Source of the DNA: Bacteroidetes bacterium GWA2_30_7
GTDB lineage: Bacteria > Bacteroidota > Bacteroidia > Bacteroidales > GWF2-33-38
Assembly (NCBI GenBank): GCA_001768155.1
Contig: MENC01000009.1
Span: 4,473 to 10,717, forward strand
DNA: 6,245 bases
Direction of reading: 5' to 3'
This document shows positions 1-4,918 of the stretch, one piece after another; position 1 is the stretch's first letter; each line of letters opens with the position of its first letter. Position numbers and translations under genes: made by a program. Under the pieces are notes generated by a model. It did not search any database. It was not told the origin of the DNA and worked only from the letters and a program-made list of their open reading frames with translations.

Positions 1-5
1 TTTAG

Positions 6-452
6 ATGCAAAAAATTGAAAAACAAATATCACTTGAGTTATTCAAACATTCAGTTCCTGTTCAGATTCGATTCAACGATTTAGACTTAATGGGACATGT
101 TAATAATACAGAGTATATTAATTATTTTGGAGTTGGTCGTTTAAAATATTTTGATTTAGTTTTTGAAAATATAATCGACTGGAAAAACTTTGGAGTTGTA
201 TTGGTTAAAACAACTGTTGATTATTTAAAACCCATTTATTTGCACGATAGTATTATAGTTTATTCAAGAACTAACCAGGTTGGAACAAAAAGTTTTGAAA
301 TGGAACAAGCTATTTATAATCAGAATATGGAACTAAACGCTATAAACAAATCTGTAATTGTTTGTTACGATTTTTTTAAGAAAATTTCAATTGAAATACC
401 GGTAGCTTGGAAAGAAAAAATAAGGAATTTTGAAATTTTTTTAGAAGATTAA
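6..452 (+). CDS. acyl-CoA thioesterase, 4HBT hotdog-fold family
   Basis: The 148-residue protein has the size of a single hotdog domain. Its N-terminal signature reads R22-F-N-D25-L-D27-L-M-G30-H31-V-N-N34 followed by Y37 and Y40, which is the D-x-D-x-x-G-H-V-N-N pattern of the 4-hydroxybenzoyl-CoA thioesterase/YbgC/FadM group. D27 aligns with the catalytic aspartate of that family. Such enzymes hydrolyse acyl-CoA thioesters to free acid and CoA in the cytoplasm; the acyl group preferred here cannot be read from the sequence. There is no signal peptide or membrane segment. The start is well fixed because an in-frame TAG lies immediately upstream at 3-5. The upstream neighbour and promoter are outside the window, so operon membership is unknown. 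The gene converges on comM with a 41-bp gap in which I see no convincing terminator hairpin. Family assignment is secure; the physiological substrate is not. Confidence 0.9.
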   Translation: MQKIEKQISLELFKHSVPVQIRFNDLDLMGHVNNTEYINYFGVGRLKYFDLVFENIIDWKNFGVVLVKTTVDYLKPIYLHDSIIVYSRTNQVGTKSFEMEQAIYNQNMELNAINKSVIVCYDFFKKISIEIPVAWKEKIRNFEIFLED

Positions 453-493
453 CTGTCAATAATCAATTTTTCTCTTCGTGAGTTCTGAAATTT

Positions 494-2032
494 CTAACCA
501 GCCCATCCTTCTCTATCCAAACTTCTATATTGAATAGCTTCGGCAAGAAAATGAGGCTTTATTTCTTTGCTGTTTTCAAGGTCGGCAATTGTACGTGATA
601 CTTTTAAAATTCTATCATATGCACGTGCAGATAATCCAAGTTTCAGAATCGCATTTTTCAATAATAATTCACCGGCTTTATCAATACCGCAGAACTCTCT
701 AATCATTTTCGACGACATTTGAGCATTACTATAAACTCCCACAATTTCTTTAAATCTTTCTTCCTGAATTTTTCTTGCTTCAATTACTCGGTTTCTGATA
801 GATTCACTTGTTTCAGAAGGTCTATTATCTGTTAGTTTTTCAAATGATACCGGAATAACTTCGAGGTGAATATCAATTCTATCTAAAAGTGGACCAGATA
901 TTTTACTCAGATATTTTTGAACAACTCCGGGCGAACAAACGCAATCTTTCTCGGGATGATTGTAAAATCCACATGGACAAGGATTCATAGATGCCACCAG
1001 CATAAAACTTGCAGGATATTCGACTGTAAACTTTGCTCTGGAAATAGTAACTATTCTATCTTCAAGTGGCTGACGCATTACTTCTAGCACAGTTCTTTTA
1101 AACTCAGGTAATTCGTCTAAAAACAAAACTCCATTGTGTGAAAGCGAAATTTCGCCGGGTTGAGGAAATGCACCTCCTCCCACAAGTGCTACATCGCTTA
1201 TTGTGTGATGTGGCGAACGAAATGGACGAGTTGTCATTAAAGCACTTGTTTTATCAAGTTTTCCAGCAACTGAATGAATTTTTGTAGTTTCGAGTGCTTC
1301 AAATAGTGAAAGTGGTGGAAGAATGGTTGGAATTCTTTTGGCAAGCATAGTTTTTCCTGCACCCGGAGCACCAATCATTATTATATTATGACCTCCGGCA
1401 GCAGCAATTTCTAAAGCTCGTTTAACATTTTCCTGACCTTTTACGTCTGAAAAGTCTGTTTGATAATGATTTACAGTTTCAAAAAATTCGTCACGTGTAT
1501 TTACAATTGTTTTTTCGAGTTTACTAATTCCGTTAAAAAAATCAATTACTTGTTTTATGTTTTCAACTCCATAAACATCTAAATCATTTACAACAGCAGC
1601 TTCACGAGCATTTTGAACTGGTAAAATAAGTCCTTTATATTTTTCTTTTCTGGCTTGAATAGCTATTGGCAAAGCTCCTTTCATTGGCTGAATTGAACCA
1701 TCAAGCGATAATTCACCCATAACTACATATTCGTGTAGTATGTCGAAATTCATTTGTTCAGATGCTGCTAACATTCCAATAGCTAAAGGTAAATCGTAAG
1801 CCGAGCCTTCTTTACGAATATCGGCTGGAGCCATATTTATAATAGTTTTTTTATATGGCATTTTTAAATCGTTGGTTTTAAGTGCCGATTCAATTCTTTG
1901 AAGGCTTTCTTTTACAGCATTGTCGGGCAATCCAACAAGAAAAATTCCTACCCCACCTGTTACATTTACTTCTATTGTAATTGTAATGGCATCAATACCA
2001 TAAACTGCCGAACCAAACGTTTTAACAAGCAT
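494..2032 (-). CDS. comM: ComM/YifB family Mg-chelatase-like AAA+ ATPase
   Basis: At 512 residues the protein has the usual length of ComM (about 500). Residues about 1-170 form the Lon-protease-like ChlI-type N-terminal domain. The AAA+ core (about 190-395) has Walker A GAPGAGKT at 221-228, the family hallmark FRSPHHTISD at 271-280, and Walker B GVLFLDELPEF at 301-311 with acidic pair D306-E307. A CPC/CVC cysteine set (C352, C354, C364, C366) probably binds a metal. SGPLLDRIDIH (379-389) carries the candidate arginine finger R385. The C-terminal Mg-chelatase lid contains LSARAYDRILKVSRT (467-481). Characterised ComM is a hexameric helicase that promotes branch migration of incoming single-stranded DNA into the chromosome during natural transformation. 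No catalytic residue appears missing. The start lies 2 bp after the gmhA stop, indicating co-transcription. Many non-competent bacteria also carry this gene, so it does not by itself prove competence. Confidence 0.96.
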   Translation of the reverse strand: MLVKTFGSAVYGIDAITITIEVNVTGGVGIFLVGLPDNAVKESLQRIESALKTNDLKMPYKKTIINMAPADIRKEGSAYDLPLAIGMLAASEQMNFDILHEYVVMGELSLDGSIQPMKGALPIAIQARKEKYKGLILPVQNAREAAVVNDLDVYGVENIKQVIDFFNGISKLEKTIVNTRDEFFETVNHYQTDFSDVKGQENVKRALEIAAAGGHNIIMIGAPGAGKTMLAKRIPTILPPLSLFEALETTKIHSVAGKLDKTSALMTTRPFRSPHHTISDVALVGGGAFPQPGEISLSHNGVLFLDELPEFKRTVLEVMRQPLEDRIVTISRAKFTVEYPASFMLVASMNPCPCGFYNHPEKDCVCSPGVVQKYLSKISGPLLDRIDIHLEVIPVSFEKLTDNRPSETSESIRNRVIEARKIQEERFKEIVGVYSNAQMSSKMIREFCGIDKAGELLLKNAILKLGLSARAYDRILKVSRTIADLENSKEIKPHFLAEAIQYRSLDREGWAG

Positions 2033-2034
2033 GA

Positions 2035-2613
2035 TTAAAGATTAAGTTTCAGTTCAACATACTGAATAAGTGAATGTATAATTTTGATGTGAATTTCCTG
2101 AGTTCTATCAGAAAATTCGTAAAAAGGAGCTCGAATTTCGACAGTACTTAAATCTGCTAATTTTCCACCATCTTTTCCGGTTAATGAAACAACAAACATT
2201 CCTTTCGAAATAGCTGTTTCAGAAGCTTTTATGATATTTTCGGAGTTTCCGCTTGTGCTGATTGCCAATAAAATATCGCCTTTATTACCAAATGCTTCAA
2301 TCCAACGTGAAAAAATTTGTGAAAACCCATAATCGTTTGCCACACAAGTTATAAAAGATGGGTCGGAAATTGCAATTGCAGGAAGTGGACGGCGTTTTTT
2401 GCGAAAATTTCCTGTCATTTCTTCGGCAAAGTGCATTGCATCGCTCATTGAACCGCCGTTTCCACAAGAAATTATTTTATTACCGTTGTTTATTGCATCA
2501 GCTATTAAATTTCCGGCATTTTCAATTTTTCTGAAATTTTCAGAATCGTTGAGAAATTTTTCTAATAATATTTTGGAATTATTTAATTCGGAAATTATTG
2601 TATCAATTATCAT
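2035..2613 (-). CDS. gmhA: phosphoheptose isomerase (sedoheptulose 7-phosphate isomerase)
   Basis: The 192-residue single-SIS-domain protein matches Escherichia coli GmhA in length and nearly co-linearly. Recognisable blocks are SCGNGGSMSDAMHFAEE (49-65), AIAISDPSFITCVANDYGF (79-97), ISTSGNS (118-124), SLTGKDGGK (143-151) and DRTQEIHIKIIH (169-180). The metal ligands known from E. coli GmhA, H61, E65, Q172 and H180, are all present at the same numbers. The enzyme converts D-sedoheptulose 7-phosphate to D-glycero-D-manno-heptose 7-phosphate in the cytoplasm, the first step towards the ADP-heptose used in the LPS inner core. The other heptose-pathway genes are not in this window. The gene is followed 2 bp later by comM and preceded at 23 bp by a barrel-like gene on the same strand. 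A TAnnTTTG match on the minus strand (2694-2687), inside the upstream gene, could be its own promoter, but no TTTG upstream box accompanies it. Confidence 0.96.
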   Translation of the reverse strand: MIIDTIISELNNSKILLEKFLNDSENFRKIENAGNLIADAINNGNKIISCGNGGSMSDAMHFAEEMTGNFRKKRRPLPAIAISDPSFITCVANDYGFSQIFSRWIEAFGNKGDILLAISTSGNSENIIKASETAISKGMFVVSLTGKDGGKLADLSTVEIRAPFYEFSDRTQEIHIKIIHSLIQYVELKLNL

Positions 2614-2636
2614 TTTAAGAATTTATTTGAATAAGA

Positions 2637-3182
2637 TTAATTAAACCTATAATATAACGCTGCCTCAGCTGTAAAAAATAATCTTTCAAATGTATTGTAT
2701 TGTGCATAACCTAACATAATATTTAAAGTTACTTGCTTTTTAGTACTAAATTCTAAGCCCATGCCAATGCCTGAATTATAAAAATCGTATTGTAAATTTG
2801 GTTTATCATAATCATAATAACGAGAATTATTATTGAACAGATTTACATTATTTCCATAAGTATTATGTAAATAATGATTTCCAAAATAAGCATAAAATGC
2901 ACTTTGTTCAGTTTCTTTCAAATTGTAAAGTAAAGTTAAACCTGTACTTACAAAAGATTCGCTTCCATAATCTTCATAAAATGGAACAAAATTGAACTGA
3001 AAGCCAAGTTTTTTTGGAAAATATCTATACGAAATTCCAAGCCCTGTAGTTGCTCCAGCACCAATTCCTATAGAATGTTTATATTTTTTTAAATGTATAA
3101 TTTTCTCCACTTTCTGTTGTTCCTGAGCTGTAATAGTTAGAGATAAAATTCCAAAAAAAACGAAAATTAAAATTTTTTTCAT
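2637..3182 (-). CDS. putative outer-membrane beta-barrel protein, tandem paralogue A
   Basis: This 181-residue protein has no function I can name. Residues 1-19 form a typical Sec signal peptide (MKK, a hydrophobic stretch, then TITA before Q20), so it is exported. The mature part has no hydrophobic helix. It is rich in Gly, Tyr, Phe and alternating patterns such as SIGIGAGATTGLGISYRYF (37-55), GLTLLYNL (81-88), SAFYAYFGNHYL (94-105), GIGMGLEFS (138-146) and a C-terminal strand ending AALYYRFN (174-181). Alternating strands and a near-terminal aromatic are what is expected of a small outer-membrane barrel of about eight strands. It is a close paralogue of the gene at 3279-3836: the first 106 residues align without gaps, as do the last 45. 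The middle (107-136), rich in Asn and Tyr, is unrelated in detail and is probably a surface loop. It lies 23 bp upstream of gmhA. Confidence 0.75.
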   Translation of the reverse strand: MKKILIFVFFGILSLTITAQEQQKVEKIIHLKKYKHSIGIGAGATTGLGISYRYFPKKLGFQFNFVPFYEDYGSESFVSTGLTLLYNLKETEQSAFYAYFGNHYLHNTYGNNVNLFNNNSRYYDYDKPNLQYDFYNSGIGMGLEFSTKKQVTLNIMLGYAQYNTFERLFFTAEAALYYRFN

Positions 3183-3278
3183 AATATATTTTTATAATAA
3201 ATTAGTAGAGTGATATTAAATAAAATAACTTGTTAAATATAATTTTTAATTTTAAGGTTAAAAAAATCATATTATACA

Positions 3279-3836
3279 TTAATTAAACCTGTAATACAAA
3301 GCTGCTTCAATAGTAAAAAATAATCTTTCAAAAGAATTATATTGTGCATATCCACCCATAAGATTTAAAGTTACTCGCTTTTGAGTATTAAATTCAAATC
3401 CAAAACCAATTCCAGAATTTATAACATCCTTCACTACTGTATGATCTGTATAAGTATATTCGTAATAACCAGTTGCACTATTGTAAAAAGAATCTCCCTG
3501 TTTTTTAACTTCGCTAGTGTGTAATAAATGATTTCCAAAATACGCATATACGGCACTATATTTACTTTCAGAAAGATTGTAAAGAAACGTTAACCCTGCA
3601 CTTATAAATGCTTCTTTTCCATAATCTTGATAATGAGGGGCTACATTTAATTGAAAACCTAATTTTTTAGGAAAATATCGGTAAGAAATACCTAACCCTG
3701 TAGTAAAACCAGCCCCAGCTCCCAAAGAGTGCTTATACAATTTATTATATTCAGGTTTTTCGACTTTTTGCTTTTCCTGAGCAGTAGTAGTTAAAGAAAT
3801 AATTCCCAAAAAAACGATTGCAATTATAGTTTTCAT
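3279..3836 (-). CDS. putative outer-membrane beta-barrel protein, tandem paralogue B
   Basis: The 185-residue protein is the upstream member of a tandem pair with the gene at 2637-3182. It has a signal peptide at 1-19 (ending TTTA before Q20), then a mature chain of short Gly/aromatic strands: SLGAGAGFTTGLGISYRYF (37-55), GLTFLYNL (81-88), SAVYAYFGNHLL (94-105), GIGFGFEFN (142-150) and the same C-terminal AALYYRFN. By hand count about 110 of 151 residues are identical to the paralogue over the two alignable blocks. The segment 107-140 (ending DHTVVKDVIN) differs in sequence and is 4 residues longer. An outer-membrane location is inferred from the signal peptide and strand pattern; the function is unknown. 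It is divergent from the NfeD-like gene, sharing a 128-bp intergenic region. The best minus-strand promoter candidate is an imperfect TTATTTTG at 3888-3881. The 96-bp gap to the downstream paralogue leaves room for a second promoter, but I see no consensus there. Confidence 0.75.
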   Translation of the reverse strand: MKTIIAIVFLGIISLTTTAQEKQKVEKPEYNKLYKHSLGAGAGFTTGLGISYRYFPKKLGFQLNVAPHYQDYGKEAFISAGLTFLYNLSESKYSAVYAYFGNHLLHTSEVKKQGDSFYNSATGYYEYTYTDHTVVKDVINSGIGFGFEFNTQKRVTLNLMGGYAQYNSFERLFFTIEAALYYRFN

Positions 3837-3964
3837 AGCTTTAAAATTTTACACTAAATTAAAACAAAGACTTGAGTTTTCAAAATAAAACAATTTAAAA
3901 GCATATTTATATAAACTTTAAAAAAATAATTATATATTTGGAAAACAACTAAATTAACATAACT
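3837..3964. promoter_or_regulatory. divergent intergenic region between barrel gene and NfeD-like gene
   Basis: This 128-bp, very AT-rich stretch separates two genes transcribed away from each other, so it must carry promoters for both if neither is read from elsewhere. On the plus strand an exact TAnnTTTG element is present close to the NfeD-like start and is listed separately. On the minus strand only an imperfect candidate, TTATTTTG at 3888-3881, is visible. No operator-like palindrome stands out from the AT background. Confidence 0.5.
3933..3940 (+). promoter_or_regulatory. Bacteroidota-type -7 promoter element for the NfeD-like gene
   Basis: The sequence TATATTTG matches the Bacteroidota -7 consensus TAnnTTTG at every defined position. 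It ends 24 bp before the ATG at 3965, giving a predicted short leader of under 20 bases. The usual -33 TTTG box is not present at the expected distance; only TTTA (3906-3908 plus A3909) lies in that area. In such AT-rich DNA a chance match is possible, but its position just upstream of the start is right. Confidence 0.45.
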
Positions 3965-4555
3965 ATGTTTTCAAATTTTTCTGAATGGTGGGCTGTACTT
4001 ACTATTATTGAAAAAATATACTGGATTATTGCTATCCCTTTTTCGATAATATTTATTTTCCAACTGTTAATGACTTTTATTGGTGGAGATGTTGATGATG
4101 GTGTCGAAATGAGTGGTCATACAGATATTGATGTGGGTGGAGATTCAGGTATTGGTTTGCAGTTTATTACATTAAAAAACCTAATTGGATTTTTTACTAT
4201 TTTTTCGTGGATTGGAATAGCATGTATAAATGCAGGTTTTTCTAATCCGGTAACGATTGTTGTATCATTTATAAGTGGTATTTTAATGATGGTTATTATG
4301 GCTTCTATTTATTATTTTATGAGCAAACTTTCTGTAAGCGGAACGTTGAATATTAAAAATTCAATTAACAAACAAGGCGAAGTTTACTTATTTATCCCTC
4401 CAAAAAGAACTGGAAAAGGAAAAGTTAATATTAATGTACAAGGTGCTGTAAGAGAATTTGATGCAGTAACCGACGATGAAAACGAAATTCAACGTGGAAG
4501 CTTAATTACAGTTGTTGATGTTATCGAAAGTAATATTTTATTGGTAAGAAAATAG
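3965..4555 (+). CDS. NfeD-like membrane protein with C-terminal OB fold (YuaF-type flotillin partner)
   Basis: The 196-residue protein has three predicted membrane helices: about 15-39 (IEKIYWIIAIPFSIIFIF and onward), about 72-90 (NLIGFFTIFSWIGIACINA) and about 95-119 (PVTIVVSFISGILMMVIMA and onward). An acidic, glycine-rich loop with repeated Asp (42-62) lies between the first two. Residues about 127-196 form a compact beta domain: a Gly-containing first strand (NKQGEVYLFIP), a basic turn (PKRTGKGKVNI), then VREFDAVTDD and a final RGSLITVVDVIESNILLVRK. This is the NfeD-type OB-fold pattern. There is no N-terminal ClpP-like protease domain, so it is the short class represented by Bacillus YuaF, which is encoded with the flotillin FloT and works with it in membrane microdomains. 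The next gene on the same strand is a flotillin, which supports this assignment. The role is inferred from family and context; the biochemical activity of NfeD domains is not well defined. No clear Shine-Dalgarno sequence precedes the ATG. Confidence 0.85.
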   Translation: MFSNFSEWWAVLTIIEKIYWIIAIPFSIIFIFQLLMTFIGGDVDDGVEMSGHTDIDVGGDSGIGLQFITLKNLIGFFTIFSWIGIACINAGFSNPVTIVVSFISGILMMVIMASIYYFMSKLSVSGTLNIKNSINKQGEVYLFIPPKRTGKGKVNINVQGAVREFDAVTDDENEIQRGSLITVVDVIESNILLVRK

Positions 4556-4557
4556 AC

Positions 4558-4592
4558 GTTAGAAGATAGAAATTAGAAAATAGAGGTTAGAA
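4558..4592 (+). repeat. purine-rich 7-bp tandem array, five units
   Basis: Five consecutive heptamers read GTTAGAA, GATAGAA, ATTAGAA, AATAGAG and GTTAGAA, a consensus of RWTAGAR. The array begins 3 bp after the stop codon of the NfeD-like gene. An 18-bp stretch of it (4561-4578) recurs exactly at 4776-4793, on the far side of the other repeats. It has no coding sense that I can see. Confidence 0.85.
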
Positions 4593-4616
4593 GAGGTTTA
4601 AAAGAAATGTAAAATG

Positions 4617-4640
4617 CGATGCACAGAGTTTATCGAAGTG
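4617..4640 (+). repeat. 24-bp dispersed element, divergent copy 1
   Basis: It starts CGATGCAC and ends CGAAGTG like the two downstream copies, with a changed and 1-bp shorter middle (AGAGTTTAT). As in the other copies it is preceded by ATG and followed by T, and TG flanks or ends it on both sides. The surrounding sequence (AAAATG before, TAAAAC after) is otherwise unlike that around copies 2 and 3, so this copy is not explained by the local 33-bp duplication. Confidence 0.7.
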
Positions 4641-4697
4641 TAAAACATCAAATTTAAAATGTTAAAGGAGAAGAATGATTTATTAACTATGTGAAAC

Positions 4698-4763
4698 CTA
4701 TGCGATGCACTGAGCTTTGTCGAAGTGTGTCTATGCGATGCACTGAGTTTTGTCGAAGTGTGT
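4698..4763 (+). repeat. 33-bp tandem duplication carrying element copies 2 and 3
   Basis: Two adjacent 33-bp units (4698-4730 and 4731-4763) differ at only one base, C4715 versus T4748. Each consists of an 8-bp CTATG...TGT unit with a 25-bp element inside (4703-4727 and 4736-4760). The element begins CGATGCAC, has TGAG(C/T)TTTGT in the middle and ends CGAAGTG. Its CAC-TGAG and AAGTG parts can form an imperfect hairpin (CACT pairing with AGTG, bulged beyond that). After the second unit the sequence continues CTATGTGG. Confidence 0.85.
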
Positions 4764-4772
4764 CTATGTGGT

Positions 4773-4793
4773 AAAAGAAGATAGAAATTAGAA
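4773..4793 (+). repeat. second, shorter stretch of the 7-bp purine repeat
   Basis: Three heptamers in register, AAAAGAA, GATAGAA and ATTAGAA, match the array at 4558-4592. Bases 4776-4793 are an exact 18-bp copy of 4561-4578, in the same orientation and 215 bp away. The two stretches bracket the 24-25 bp elements. Confidence 0.7.
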
Positions 4794-4844
4794 GAGATTG
4801 TTTGTTAAATTATTAAATAGTTAAACCGTTTGCAGAAGCACTCT

Positions 4845-4876
4845 AACACCTAAGAACATGAACACATGAGCACTTT
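4845..4876 (+). repeat. degenerate 8-bp tandem array (AACACATG-like)
   Basis: Four octamers can be read in register: AACACCTA, AGAACATG, AACACATG and AGCACTTT. The clearest evidence of periodicity is ACATGAAC followed directly by ACATGAGC (4856-4871). It is unrelated to the CTATGTGT array upstream apart from the shared 8-bp period. Confidence 0.5.
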
Positions 4877-4918
4877 ATATAATGAATTTTGAAATTATTA
4901 AATCTTAAATCATAAATT

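Larger units (their letters stand above)
4556..4918. other. 363-bp repeat-rich non-coding gap between NfeD-like gene and flotillin gene
   Basis: No credible gene lies here: reading frames are short and their content is set by repeats. In order the region holds a purine-rich 7-bp array (4558-4592), a 24-bp element copy (4617-4640), an AT-rich stretch (4641-4686), a CTATGTG-type 8-bp array interrupted by two 25-bp element copies (4687-4771), a second short stretch of the 7-bp repeat (4773-4793), AT-rich DNA, and a degenerate 8-bp array (4845-4876). The last 40 bp before the flotillin start are AT-rich with no Shine-Dalgarno sequence. A one-mismatch TAnnTTTG candidate (GAATTTTG, 4884-4891) lies 27 bp before the ATG. 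No terminator hairpin followed by a T-run is obvious after the NfeD-like stop, so read-through into the flotillin gene is possible. Confidence 0.8.

Noticed and set aside
453..493. Possible bidirectional terminator between the thioesterase gene and comM
   Set aside because: Only weak pairings (CTC with GAG, AATTT with AAATT) are present; no stable GC-containing stem followed by a T-run can be drawn.
2399..2644. 81-codon open frame on the plus strand
   Set aside because: It lies almost wholly antisense to gmhA, whose metal ligands and motifs are intact; the translated sequence has no recognisable features and is explained as a shadow frame.
3183..3278. Possible promoter between the two barrel genes
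   Set aside because: The minus strand has no TAnnTTTG match in this AT-rich stretch; nothing can be supported from sequence alone.
4664..4686. Shine-Dalgarno-like AAAGGAG followed by ATG at 4675
   Set aside because: The frame stops after three codons (ATG ATT TAT TAA), so it is not a gene; a purine-rich run of this kind is expected in this composition.
4614..4763. Possible CRISPR array
   Set aside because: Two of the three repeats are directly adjacent with only 8 bp between elements, spacers of similar length are absent, and no cas genes are in the window.
4700..4774. 24-codon frame across the 33-bp tandem repeat, encoding an 11-residue unit (MRCTELCRSVS-like) twice
   Set aside because: The peptide repeat follows automatically because 33 is a multiple of three. 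There is no ribosome binding site, the divergent copy 1 is 1 bp shorter, and the sequence is better explained as a DNA-level element.
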